DNA of 64,000 bases from Actinacidiphila sp. DG2A-62 (GCF_035825295.1 NZ_JAYMGI010000002.1:744001-808000), one strand, 5' to 3'. Positions 34,206 to 44,127 are shown, numbered from the stretch's first letter. Notes: a model not told the origin generated them from the sequence alone. A program made the numbers and translations.

Positions 34206-37200
34206 TCAGACGAGGGGCGGCGGTGCCAGCAGGAGGACCGGCGGCACCTGCCGGGGAGCGGCGATCCGGAGCAGGCCGTGGCCGATCCCGGCCAGACCGG
34301 TCATCAGCCCCGGCGTGACCACACCGCCCGGGGTGCCGCACACCGGCCCGTCCCGCTCGATCCCCGCCACCGCGGCGGACGCCTCCAGGGCCCAGGCGCG
34401 GCGGGCCCCCGGCTCGCCGAGGTCGGCGGCCGCGGCCGGCAGTTCGAGGTTCCCCAGCGCGCCGTGGCACAGGCTGTGCCCGCGGTGCCGGCCGAAGCGC
34501 GCGGTGCTGTCGAGCGCGCGCCGCAGGTCCGCGAGGTGTTCGGGCGGGGCGTCGGCCCCTGGCGTCCGTGCCTGGACGCGCAGGGCCGCGGCTCGGGCGA
34601 GGCCGACGCCGGGGGCTCCGTGGCACCAGGTGTGCTGGCTGCCCGGCGGCGTCCTGCGGTGGTCGGGCCAGTTGCCCGACCGGGCGTCGTACGCGCCGTG
34701 CTCGTACGCGAACGCGCCCAGTCCCGCGGCCCTGGCGCCGTCGTCGCCGGTCCTCGCGGCGTACGACAGCAGCGCCCAGCCCGCACCGGCCGCGCCGTGC
34801 GAGAAGCCGAGCAGCGGGACGTGCCCGGCGCCCGGCCACGCCAGCGCGGCGCCGGCCGGCACCGCGGCGGCGACCAGCGCCTCGGCGCTGCGCTCGGCCA
34901 GCCGCCGCGCCTGCGGGCCGTGGCCGGCCGACAGGGCCTCGGCGACCGCGAGGCAGCCGGCGGTGCCGCTGATGACGTCGTGGGCGGTGTCCGGCCCGAT
35001 CCGTTCCGCGGCGCGTGCCAGCAGCGGTCCGACCAGTTCGGCGGCGGGCGCGTCGTCGAGCAGCGCCGCGCACCAGGCGAGCGCGTACGCGACGCCGCTC
35101 AGTCCGGTGAACGCCCCCGCGGCGGCCTCGGCGCCGGGCTCGCCGCCACGACCGCCGCCGAGCGCCTCCCGGGCGTGACCGACCACCGGCGCCAGGGCGC
35201 TGCGGGCGAGGGCGGCGTGGCGCGGTTCGCCGGTGACGTGTGCGAGTTGCGCCAGGAACAGGGCGATGCCCGCGTACCCGTTGTACAGGTCGACGCCCAG
35301 CGGCCGTACCGACCAGCGCGATTCCTGCCACAGATCGAGGCCGAGCCAGCCCAGGCGCTTGCCGTCGGTGTACGCCGACGCCTCCAGGCGGTCCGCGACG
35401 GCCCGCGCGGCGGCCAACGCCCGCCGGGCCAGGTCCTCCTGCCGCTCGTCCGGTGCGCCCGGCCCGGCCGGTGCGCCCGCTCCCGGACGCGCGGGGGCCG
35501 GGTCGGGCGGTGCCGGCTCGGCTCCGTCCGGGCGCGTGGCCAGGTGCGCCGAGACGATCCACCGCTGGTCGTCGAGGTCGCGTTCGCCCATGCCGGCGAG
35601 GGTGTGCGCGACGCGGGCCGCGCCGGACTCCGGCAGCAGGTCGGGGACGGTCGCCCCGCCGGACGCGCGCACGTCGCGGGAGCCGACGCGGGCGGTGAAC
35701 AGCGGGACGTCGCCCGACCACAGGTCCGCCACCTCGTGCCGGACCAGCCGGGCGCGGGCCGGATCGTCCGCCGTCCTGGCCCACAGCACGCCGAACACCT
35801 GGTCCCGGTCGAGCGCGTCGCGCAGCAGGTCCGGGTGCGTGGTCTCGGCGAGCAGCGTCGCGTACTCGTGGGTGGGGCGCGCGATGACGCGCGTGACGTC
35901 GCGGTCGAAGCGGGTCACCGCCCCGTCGGCGGACAGCAGTTCCCGCCGCCCGGCGAGGATCGCGCGGTAGCCCTCGCGGTAGCCCTCCAGCAGCGGGGCG
36001 GCGTACCGCGCCGCGTCCAGGTCCGTGCCGTCGAGCCGGGGCCGGTTGCCGGAGCCGCGCAGCACCGGCCGGACCCGTTCCAGGCGCATCGTGTCGGTGC
36101 CCGCCGCGGTCCAGTCCGCGACGCGGTACGGCAGGGCCGCGTCCTTGTCGCCCCCCATGCCGCCCGCGTCGAACGCCTGCCCGTCGGCGCCGACGACAAA
36201 GGAGGGCAGCAGCCCGACCCGGCCCACCGACTCGCGGTAGGCCGTCGTGGCCGGGTCGCCGTCCAGCGTCGGGCTGCCGAAGGAGCGCGGCAGGTCGGCG
36301 CAGAAGAGCGTTTCGAGGTCGATCGGGACGGGCTGGTCGCCGGCCGCGATCAGGTTCTCGAAGTGGAAGTCGACGCCGCCGAGGGCGTGCAGGAGCGCGA
36401 GCAGCGCGCCCTGGCGGCGGAAGTAGCGGGTCGCCGCGGCGGCGTCCGCGCAGGGCGCGGAGTCGACGAACTCGACCCAGCCGTGCTCCCCGCGGTCCAC
36501 GACGGTCAGCGTCCGCAGGGCCGAGGAGGCGGGCAGCCGCCGGTTGTACCAGTCGACGGCGTCGTTGAAACGCAGGTGCATGCCCAGCGGCCGGGGCTTG
36601 TAGACGGCGCGGGCGCCGGAGGCGAAGGCGACGACGCCCACGGACCGGCCGCCGGCGTGGGTGTCGCCCCTGCCCAGTTCGACGCGGGTGAGGGGGCCCG
36701 GGTCCGCGCCGGCGAACAGCCGCCCCGCCAGCTCCGGCCGGTCCTCGGCCAGCCGCCGCAGGAACTCCGCGTGGACCATGGCCACTTGCTCGGCCGTCGC
36801 CGCCATCAGGCGGGCCAGCACCGCGTACTCGTCGAGCAGCGCGGCGAACGGCCCGGGGCGCTCGAAGTGCCGGACGAAGCACCGGAAGCGGTCCTCCGGC
36901 GTGTCGCCCTCCAGCCGTCCGGTGACGCGCAGAACGTTCAGTTCGAGCACGAGCACCCGGGTGGCGAGGCGCACCAGCCGCCGGGTTGCCTCGGCGCGCA
37001 CCGCGTTCCTGACCAGCGCGCGGTCGGCGGCGCCGTACGGGTCCGCCGCGTCGGCCACGGCGTCGTGGGGGTTGGCTGCGTCGTGGGCGTCCGCCGCGAC
37101 GTCGGGGGTGGTGGAGTCCGCGGCGGCGCGGATCTCGCCGGCGTCGCGGATTTCGCCGGCGGCGCGGATCGTCCCGGCGTCCCCGTCCCCGGCGTGGTCC

Positions 37201-37912
37201 GCCCCGATCCTGCCGGCGGCGTCCCCCACGTCCGTCCCGCCCGTGATCGCGTCGAACCGGCGCAGGGCCTCGCGCACGAACGGTTCGACGACGCGGGCGA
37301 AGCCGCGCTGCCATCCGTCGTGCGGTTCCCGCGAACGGCCCTGGTCTGTGCCCCGGCCCTCCGACGCCGCGGGCGGGCCCACCACCGGACTCGCCGCCGG
37401 ACCCGTCGCGACGGCGGTACGGCCGTCCGCACCGCCGTCCCGGGTCGCCGCCGTCCCCGCCGTCCTCGCGATCCGCTCGACGTCCCGGGCCCAGGCGGGC
37501 TTGGCCAGCCGCCGTGCGAGGCGTTCGGCCGGTTCGGCGAGCAGCGCCCTGAGCTGTTCCGGCGTGCCGCCGTACTCGGCCGCCTGGCGGTCCAGGGCGT
37601 CCGGCGCGAGGTCGGCGAAGGCGTCGCGCCAGCGGCGGAAGCGGATGTCGGCCACGGCCTCGGCGTCACCGACAGCCACGACCTCGGCGTCGCCGCCGGC
37701 CCGGTGCCTGCGTCACCGACAGCCCCGGTGCCGGCGTCACCCCCGCCGCCCGCGCCCGCGAAGCCGGCCTCCGCGTCCGGCCACCCGGCGGCGCGTTCGT
37801 CGAGGCGCATCCCGCGGACCCACCAGGCCCCGGTCAGGGCGGGCCGGCCGCGGCGCTCCCAGGGCATGGCGAGCGGCCGCGCGGCGTGGTGCTGGCTCGT
37901 CGACACTGTCAT
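34206..37912 (-). CDS. lanM: Class II lanthipeptide synthetase LanM, probable N-terminal frameshift
   Basis: LanM of about 1230 residues. The uninterrupted part (GTG 37679 to 34206, 1157 residues) has all dehydratase motifs (YKPRPLG, VDFHFEN, IDLETLF, GTDTMRL, RPTHEYATLLAETTHP) and a complete cyclase: FSHGAAG, WCHGAPGVG and SLCHGALGN supply His and the Cys-Cys-His zinc site. The normal LanM N-terminus (ALTGAWWVRGMRLDERAAG, from ATG 37912) is one frame away and meets the main frame at repeated G/C-rich DNA near 37689-37703, so an indel is likely. A Gly/Ala/Asp-rich insert with EIRDAGEIRAA repeats lies near residues 150-215. It serves the precursor at 33897 and is divergent from the class III unit. 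Confidence 0.88.
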
Positions 37913-38323
37913 GGCCTTCCTCGTGGCGGTCGGGTGACCGCCCACCAGTCGACCGCGAACGCCGCCGCGCCGCATGCGCGTTCACCACTCATATTTCGCG
38001 CCGGGGCGCGGGCGCGAGTTCGGCGTCCCGGCCGCCGGTGGGCGGCCGTCGGCACCGTCCGCACCGGCGCGCGGGCCGAAGCCGCCCCGGCGGGACGGAA
38101 CTTGGGTGATCACCACTCATGCCCGGGACGCGGACTGCTGACATCGTCTCTCCCGGTCACGCCGCTCCGGCTCGTGGCGGCGGCGCAACGACCCGCCCGC
38201 CGAGCCCGAGCGACCCACCGAACCCGACGTCGCCGATCCAGCCCGAACGCCCACCGAACCCGACGTCGCCGCTCGGGCCCGAACCCCCACCGAACACCCG
38301 CCCCGTCCACCGGAGGGACCGTC
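37913..38323. promoter_or_regulatory. Divergent promoter region with direct repeats (no gene)
   Basis: No coding signal is seen in this 411-bp gap between the divergent lanM and class III operons. It holds an 11-bp direct repeat TCACCACTCAT (37982-37992 and 38110-38120), two identical 22-bp copies at 38214-38235 and 38250-38271 that start CCCACCGAACCCGACG, and a third partial copy near 38287. These are candidate regulator sites for one or both units. Confidence 0.5.
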
Positions 38324-38650
38324 ATGAGTTCCATGCCGCTCGCACGCCGGCCGCTCCCGGCCCGGCGGGTCCCGCTCCGCGCCCCGCTGAGCTGGACCGG
38401 GCACGGCGCCGCGTGCCCGGCGGGGGTGCCGGGCTACCCCGGCCGGCGGGCATCCCTGCCCGGCAGGCGCGTGCGCCGGGCGACGGAACCCGGCGCGGCC
38501 TGCGCCCGTGAGATCCTCCGCGCGGCCGACCGGGGTCCGCTCGGCCGGCCGGGCGCCCACCGGGACCGGTTCGGCGCCGACGCGACCGGCGGCGCGGAAC
38601 CCCTCCCCGCGCCGAGCGGGATCGCCCGGCGGACGGGGGTCGCCGCGTGA
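38324..38650 (+). CDS. Small Arg/Pro-rich protein heading the class III operon
   Basis: A 108-residue protein that I do not recognise. It has a good GGAGGG site and its stop overlaps the next start (GTGA), both of which argue that it is translated. It is very basic in the first 55 residues, with two Cys near 30 and 60. No signal peptide or domain is visible. It may be a small partner of the LanKC-like pseudoenzyme or simply a leader ORF that couples translation. Confidence 0.45.
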   Translation: MSSMPLARRPLPARRVPLRAPLSWTGHGAACPAGVPGYPGRRASLPGRRVRRATEPGAACAREILRAADRGPLGRPGAHRDRFGADATGGAEPLPAPSGIARRTGVAA

Positions 38651-39216
38651 GCATCGACGTCTTCACCCTCGCCGACCCCGACGTCTACCTGCCGCCGTCC
38701 GCCGTCCCGGACCGCGCCCCGCGTCTGCGGCCGGGCGCCGTGCCGCCGGACTGGAGCGATTCGCGCACCGGGTGGTGGACGCAGTGGGCGCCGGCGGGCG
38801 GACCGCGGTTCGCCGACAGCGACCTGCGCGTCCACGCCGACGCGTACCGGGAGCCGCTGCAGCCGGTGCTGGACGCGTTCGCCGCGGCCTGCTTCGCGCT
38901 CGGCGTGCCGTTCCGGCACGTCACGCACCCGGAGGCGCACCGCCGGCTGAACCACCCGCGCGGATCGCGGGCGCAGGCCGGCAGGTTCGCCGTGGCGGCT
39001 CCCGCCGACGCCGCCGCGTCGGACGCCCTGCTGCGGGCCCTGCGCGCCACGGCGCTCTTCGAGACCGAGTCCGCCCCGCCGACCGGGGAGCGCCGCGACG
39101 GGCCGTCGCCCGCGCACCTCGGGCGGAGCCTGTCCGTCCTCCGCGCGGGGCGCACGCCCGACCCATCGCGCGCCGCGATCAGCCCGGACGGCACGCCGTC
39201 CGGGAGGACTCGCTGA
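38647..39216 (+). CDS. Degenerate LanKC lyase-domain fragment
   Basis: A 189-residue protein that aligns end to end with the first about 135 residues of the intact LanKC at 41488: LADPDVY vs MADPDYY, VPPDW vs VPPGW, and so on. The residues expected to act in phospho-elimination are changed: the WKVH motif is LRVH here, FKH is FRH and the HKHASRTQSGK stretch ends in Arg (HPRGSRAQAGR). The second half of the lyase domain (LTDRRYGDSRVVHYRYG in the intact enzyme) is missing and replaced by an unrelated tail. GTGA overlap upstream and TGATG overlap downstream couple it to its neighbours. Probably catalytically dead but possibly still able to bind a leader peptide. Confidence 0.75.
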   Translation: MSIDVFTLADPDVYLPPSAVPDRAPRLRPGAVPPDWSDSRTGWWTQWAPAGGPRFADSDLRVHADAYREPLQPVLDAFAAACFALGVPFRHVTHPEAHRRLNHPRGSRAQAGRFAVAAPADAAASDALLRALRATALFETESAPPTGERRDGPSPAHLGRSLSVLRAGRTPDPSRAAISPDGTPSGRTR

Positions 39217-41243
39217 TGGGCGGCCTCCCGCCCGCTCCGACACCGCCGCCCGGCTACGAGGTGCGGCGGCTCAAAGCGGCCGGTCCGTCCGGGTACGCGT
39301 TCACCGCGCGCGACGTGCTCAGCGGCGCCGACGTCTTCGTGAAGCAGGTGCTCGCGCCCGCAGGGCCCGCCGGCCACGGCTTCCCGTCGGTCGCGCGGCT
39401 GCACGAGGAGTGGCGGGTCCTGACCAGGCTGCACCGCGAGGCGCCCGGCCTGTGCCCGCGTCCGCTGGCCCTCGTCGAGGACGGCGCGTATCCGTATCTG
39501 CTGACCGAGTGCGTCCCGGGCGTGCCGCTGACCTCCTGGGCCGTCGCCCACAGTCCGCTGGCCGATCCGGCAGCCACCGCGGAGGACTGGGCGCGCTACC
39601 ACCGGCGCGTCGCGGACCTGCTGGTCAGGCTCGAACGCGACCTGCGGCGGCTGTGGCTCCTGGGCTGCCCGGCGGACGCGGTCCAGGCGCGTGACGTCCT
39701 CGTCGACGGCGCCGACCGGATCCGGCTGACCGGGGGTCACCTCCCCGCGCACACCGCGGGCGCCGGCCCGTCGCGCCGGTCCGCTCCCGCCGCCGACCCG
39801 TCCGCGACGGCCGCGCGCCTGGGCCTGCTCCTGCTGACACCGCTGGCCCCGGTGGCCGAGCGCCACCCGGGCGCGTTGGCGCACATCCGGCGCGACCTCA
39901 CCGCGCGGGCCCCGGTGCCCTCGGAGCTGTGGCGCCGCGTCACGCGCCCGGCGGGGCCGCCTGTCGACGGCGTGGCGGGCGACGCCTTCCCCGGCCCGGA
40001 ACAGGTCGACCTCCCCGGCCCGGAACAGGTCGACGCCGACGAGCGCGGCGCCCTCGCCGAGCTGCGCGACCGGGTCGCGCGGGGCATCCTCGACGCGGCG
40101 GCCGACCGGCCCTGGGGCGTCTTCCCGACCGTTCCGCAGGGCTACGAGACCAACACGCTCGGCGTGGCCTACGGCACCGCCGGGGTCCTCCACGCCCTGC
40201 GCGCCGCGGGCGCGGACGTGCCGGAGTGGATCGTCAGGCGGCTGCGCGCGGACGCGCTGGCGCGGGCCGACGCGCTCGCGCCCGGGCTGTACTCGGGTCT
40301 CGCCGGCATCGCCTGGGTGCTGGCCGACCTCGGGTACCCCGAGGAGGCGTGCGAGCTGCTCGGCGCGGCCGACCGCCATCCGCTGACCCGCGAGTCGGCC
40401 ACCCTCGCGTGGGGCGCGGCCGGGGTCGCCCTGGCGCACCTCGCCCTGTACGGCCACACCCGCGACGCCTCCCACCTCGACCGCGCCCGGGCGCTGACGG
40501 CGCTGCTCGAAAGCGGGGCGGCCCGGCTGCTCGGCCCGCACGACATGACCGGCCTGTGGTACGGGCGCACCGGTCTCGCGTACGCCCTCCAGCAGGTGGC
40601 GGCCGTCACCGGCGAGGACCGCCCGCTGCGCGACGGCCTGCGGCTGCTGCACGCCGAGCTGGACCGGGCGAGGGAGTCCGGCGGCGAACTCGTCTTCCCG
40701 GTCTCCGCGAAGGACCGCAGGGGCGTGTACTACCTGTACTGCGGCACCGCGGGCTTCCTCACCGCCGCCTCCCGCCAACTGGCCGCCGCCCCGGACGAGC
40801 GGCTCGCCCGCGCCGTCCCGAAGCTCGTCGCCAAGGCGTCCATGACGTACGTGGCGCACGCCGGGCTCTTCCAGGGGCTCGCGGGGCTGGGGTTCGCCCT
40901 GGCCGAGTGCGGGCGGCTGCTGGACGACGAGCGGGCGCGGGCGGCCTCGTGGCGGTCGGCGCGGACGCTGTTCGCCCACGCGCTGCCCAGTGGCCGCGCC
41001 GTCCGCTTCCTCGGCGACCTGCGGCTGCGGCACAGCTGCGAGCTGTGGAGCGGGGCGTCCGGCGTGCTGCTCTTCCTGTCGCACCTGCTGCGCCCGCGCC
41101 CCGACCCGCTCTTCAGCGTCGACGCGCTCGCCGGCCGCGCCGGCCCGGCGTCCCCGAAGTCGCCGGAGCCCGCAGCGTCCCCGGAGTCCCCGGCGCGCAC
41201 CTCCCAGATGTCCGCCCGTCGCCCGACGGCGCGGCAGCCCTGA
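39216..41243 (+). CDS. LanKC-like pseudokinase-cyclase protein
   Basis: A 675-residue protein equal to the kinase and cyclase parts of a class III LanKC. The beta-3 lysine is kept (VFVKQ, about 41), but the catalytic loop GDVSPGN of the intact enzyme is replaced by DAVQARD (about 155-161) and the metal-binding DFE by TGG (about 170-173), so phosphotransfer is unlikely. The cyclase half (from about 295) is well conserved with the 41488 protein: PTVPQGYETNTLGVAYG, HAGLFQGLAGLGFAL, ELWSGASGVLLFL. A two-fold GPEQVD repeat marks the linker. It starts in a TGATG overlap with the lyase fragment and lies 26 bases before the precursor. I infer a non-catalytic partner. Confidence 0.85.
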   Translation: MGGLPPAPTPPPGYEVRRLKAAGPSGYAFTARDVLSGADVFVKQVLAPAGPAGHGFPSVARLHEEWRVLTRLHREAPGLCPRPLALVEDGAYPYLLTECVPGVPLTSWAVAHSPLADPAATAEDWARYHRRVADLLVRLERDLRRLWLLGCPADAVQARDVLVDGADRIRLTGGHLPAHTAGAGPSRRSAPAADPSATAARLGLLLLTPLAPVAERHPGALAHIRRDLTARAPVPSELWRRVTRPAGPPVDGVAGDAFPGPEQVDLPGPEQVDADERGALAELRDRVARGILDAAADRPWGVFPTVPQGYETNTLGVAYGTAGVLHALRAAGADVPEWIVRRLRADALARADALAPGLYSGLAGIAWVLADLGYPEEACELLGAADRHPLTRESATLAWGAAGVALAHLALYGHTRDASHLDRARALTALLESGAARLLGPHDMTGLWYGRTGLAYALQQVAAVTGEDRPLRDGLRLLHAELDRARESGGELVFPVSAKDRRGVYYLYCGTAGFLTAASRQLAAAPDERLARAVPKLVAKASMTYVAHAGLFQGLAGLGFALAECGRLLDDERARAASWRSARTLFAHALPSGRAVRFLGDLRLRHSCELWSGASGVLLFLSHLLRPRPDPLFSVDALAGRAGPASPKSPEPAASPESPARTSQMSARRPTARQP

Positions 41244-41269
41244 AGAACACGAGAGATGAGGAGATTCCC

Positions 41270-41383
41270 ATGAGCGAGGTTCTGAACCTCCAGGAGATGG
41301 ACGTCCCGGCCCCCGAGGAGCTGCAGGACGAGCAGGGCAGCTGGTTCATCTGCAGCGACGCCAGCTGGTTCCTCTGCGCCTGA
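41270..41383 (+). CDS. lanA: Class III lanthipeptide precursor with labionin motif
   Basis: A 37-residue peptide with GAGGAG upstream. The leader carries the class III recognition motif L5-N-L7-Q8, followed by an acidic stretch. The core is a near repeat: Ser24-WFI-Cys28 and Ser29-DA-Ser32-WFL-Cys36. The second unit fits Ser-X2-Ser-X3-Cys, the labionin pattern, while the first fits Ser-X3-Cys, a lanthionine. The peptide sits between the pseudoenzyme and the active LanKC. A SapB-like amphipathic or hydrophobic product is possible but not shown. Confidence 0.9.
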   Translation: MSEVLNLQEMDVPAPEELQDEQGSWFICSDASWFLCA

Positions 41384-41487
41384 CAGGCGCCGCAGGGGCG
41401 GCCCGTTCCGCTGTCGCGGTGCGGGCCGCCCCGGCCGTCCGCAGGTGGACCGCCGCCTGCCCCCCGCCCGGACGACGCGAGGCAGCA

Positions 41488-44127
41488 ATGATCGAACAGA
41501 CATACGCGATGGCCGACCCCGACTACTACGCGCCCGTCGAGACCCTCGCGGACCGCGGCCGGGTGTACGCCCCGTCGAAGGTCCCGCCCGGCTGGCACAG
41601 CGCCGACCGCCACCTGTGGCGCTCCTGGGGGCGCCAGAACGCGACGCTCCCGGACCAGGGCTGGAAGGTGCACGTCTCGGCCCGCGCCGAGCGGATCCCC
41701 GCCGTCCTCGACGTGGTCGCCGAGGAGTGCTTCGGCCGCGACATCGCCTTCAAGCACGTCGTGGCCGAGCGGTTCGTCCTGCTGCTCCAGCACAAGCACG
41801 CCTCCCGGACGCAGAGCGGCAAGCTCATCGTGGCCTACCCGCCCGACGAACGCGCCGCCGGAGCGCTCATGAGCGCCCTGGCCGCCCGACTGGAGTCCGA
41901 GCAGGGGCAGTTCATCCTCACCGACCGCCGCTACGGCGACTCGCGGGTGGTCCACTACCGCTACGGCTCCTTCACCCCCCGCCGCCGCCTGCTGCCGGAC
42001 GGCACCGGCACACCGGTGCTGCGCGACGGCCGCGGGCGGCTCGTGGCCGACCGCCGCGAGCCGCGCTTCCACCTGCCCGAGGGGATCACCGACCCGTTCG
42101 CGGCCGGCGCCGCGCCCGCGGCGCCCGGCACCTCCTTCCACGGCTTCGCCTTCGAGCGGGCCCTGCGCCACAGCAACGGCGGCGGCGCCTACGCGGCACG
42201 GGAGATCGCCACCGGGCGGAAGGTCTTCGTCAAGGAGGCCCGCGACCACACCGGGCTCTCCTGGGACGGCCTGACCGCCGTCGAGCGCGCCCGGCGCGAG
42301 TGGGAGATCCTGCGGACCCTGCACCGCGCGCACCCCGGGATCTGCCCCGAGCCGATCGCCTACTTCCGGGAGTGGGAACACGAGTTCCTGGTCACCGAGT
42401 TCGTCGAAGGCGTCACGCTCACCTCGTGGGTCGCCGCCCACAGTCCGGTGACCCGGGTGGAGGCCGGGCCGCTGGAGTGCGAGCGGTACACGGCCGACTG
42501 CGAGGCGATCATCGCCTCGCTGGAGGGCCAGCTGCGGTCCTTGCACGCGTCCGGCTACCTCTTCGGCGACGTCAGCCCAGGCAACGTCCTGGTCGGCGAG
42601 GGCGCCCGGCCCCGGCTGGTGGACTTCGAGGCGGCCCGCGGCCTGCACGAGCGGGCCGTCTCCGTGGCCACCGACGGTTACGCGCCGTCCGCCGGCCTGG
42701 TCGGGGACGACCCGACGGTCCATGACCTGTACGGGGTCTCGGCGCTCGTCCGGCTGATGCTCGGCCCGACGTTCGCCGTCGCCGACCGCTGCCCCCACTC
42801 GCTGGACCATCTGCGGGCCGACCTTCAGGACCGGATGGCGGTGCCCGCCGCGCTGTGGGAGCGGGCCGTCCGCTACCACCCGGCCGACGGGCCGGCGCCG
42901 CTCCCCGGCCCCGGCGAGGTGGCGGCCGACCCGGAGCGCCATGTCCGCGGGCTGCGCGACGAGGTGGCGCGGGCGCTGACCGCGATGGCCGACCCGGAGC
43001 GCGCGGACACGCTGTTCCCCACCGTCCCCGACGGCTACGCCAGCAACACCGTCTGCGTCGCCTACGGTTCCGCGGGCGTCCTGCACGCGCTGCGGCACGG
43101 CGGCGTCGCCGTGGACGAGCGGGTCGTCGCGCGTTTTCGCCGCGACGCGCTGGCCGCGGCGGAGAGCCGGCCGCCAGGGCTGCACGTGGGACTGGCCGGC
43201 ATCGCCTGGGTGCTGGCCGACCACGGCCGGCTCGACGAGGCGCGCGACCTGCTCGCCGCCGCGACCGCGCACCCGCTGACCGCCGGGCGGGCGGGCTTCG
43301 GCGAGGGCGCCGCCGGGGTGGCCATGACCCATCTGTCGCTCTTCGGCCACACCGGCGACGAGCGGCACGTCGAGACCGCGGAGCGGCTGCTGTCGGCGCT
43401 GCCGGAGGACGACGCGGAGCTGGCGGCGCTGCTCGACCGCGACGACCCGACCGGCTGGCTGCACGGCCGGTGCGGCATCGCGTGGGCGCTGCTGCCGCTG
43501 GCCGCGGTCACCGGGGACGCCCGCCACCTGCGGCGCGGGGTGCGGCTGTTGCACCGGGAGCTCGACCGGGCGACGCCGGGGGCGTCGGGGTCGCCGCACT
43601 TCCCGGCGTCGGCGAAGGACCGCAGGTCGATGCCGTACCTGTTCTGCGGCACCGCGGGGATGCTGCGCACCGTCGCCCGGTACACGCGGGCGTGCGGGGA
43701 CGAGCGCCTGGCGTCCGTCGAGGGCGACCTGCTGCCGCGGCTGCGCACCACGTACACCGTCATGCCGGGCCTCTACCAGGGCCTGGCCGGACTCGGCTTC
43801 GCGCTCGCCGACCACGCGGGCGTCAGCGGCGACCAGGCGTCCGCCCGCTCCGCGCTGCGCACGGCCAGGGCCCTGTTCAAGTACGCGGTCCCCGGCGACA
43901 CCGGGGTCAGGTTCCACGGCGAGCGGCTCAAGCGCTTCAGCGCGGACCTGTGGAGCGGCGGGGCGGGGATTCTGCTCTTCCTCGACCAGGTCCTCGACGC
44001 GGGCGACGACCGGCTGTTCAGCCTGGACCGGCTGAGCGCGCGCCTCGGCGCGAGCGTGGGCGTGGGCGTGGGCGCGGGCGCGAACACGGGCGCGGCGCGC
44101 GGCCCCGGCCGCGCGAGGATCGGCTGA
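41488..44127 (+). CDS. lanKC: Class III lanthipeptide synthetase LanKC
   Basis: An 879-residue trifunctional enzyme. Lyase: GWKVHVSA (about 57-64), FKHVVAE, QSGK, ILTDRRYGDSRVVHYRYG. Kinase: VFVKEA (about 245), catalytic GDVSPGN (about 360-366), DFE (about 379). Cyclase from about 510, with the LanC fold but without the Cys/Cys-His zinc ligands (HGRCG, LFCGTAG, GLYQGLAG), as expected for class III. The ATG at 41488 places MADPDYY at the normal N-terminus. It phosphorylates Ser/Thr of the precursor at 41270, eliminates phosphate and closes Lan/labionin rings. No transporter is linked to this unit. The C-terminus is a Gly/Ala-rich GVGVGAG tail. Confidence 0.92.
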   Translation: MIEQTYAMADPDYYAPVETLADRGRVYAPSKVPPGWHSADRHLWRSWGRQNATLPDQGWKVHVSARAERIPAVLDVVAEECFGRDIAFKHVVAERFVLLLQHKHASRTQSGKLIVAYPPDERAAGALMSALAARLESEQGQFILTDRRYGDSRVVHYRYGSFTPRRRLLPDGTGTPVLRDGRGRLVADRREPRFHLPEGITDPFAAGAAPAAPGTSFHGFAFERALRHSNGGGAYAAREIATGRKVFVKEARDHTGLSWDGLTAVERARREWEILRTLHRAHPGICPEPIAYFREWEHEFLVTEFVEGVTLTSWVAAHSPVTRVEAGPLECERYTADCEAIIASLEGQLRSLHASGYLFGDVSPGNVLVGEGARPRLVDFEAARGLHERAVSVATDGYAPSAGLVGDDPTVHDLYGVSALVRLMLGPTFAVADRCPHSLDHLRADLQDRMAVPAALWERAVRYHPADGPAPLPGPGEVAADPERHVRGLRDEVARALTAMADPERADTLFPTVPDGYASNTVCVAYGSAGVLHALRHGGVAVDERVVARFRRDALAAAESRPPGLHVGLAGIAWVLADHGRLDEARDLLAAATAHPLTAGRAGFGEGAAGVAMTHLSLFGHTGDERHVETAERLLSALPEDDAELAALLDRDDPTGWLHGRCGIAWALLPLAAVTGDARHLRRGVRLLHRELDRATPGASGSPHFPASAKDRRSMPYLFCGTAGMLRTVARYTRACGDERLASVEGDLLPRLRTTYTVMPGLYQGLAGLGFALADHAGVSGDQASARSALRTARALFKYAVPGDTGVRFHGERLKRFSADLWSGGAGILLFLDQVLDAGDDRLFSLDRLSARLGASVGVGVGAGANTGAARGPGRARIG

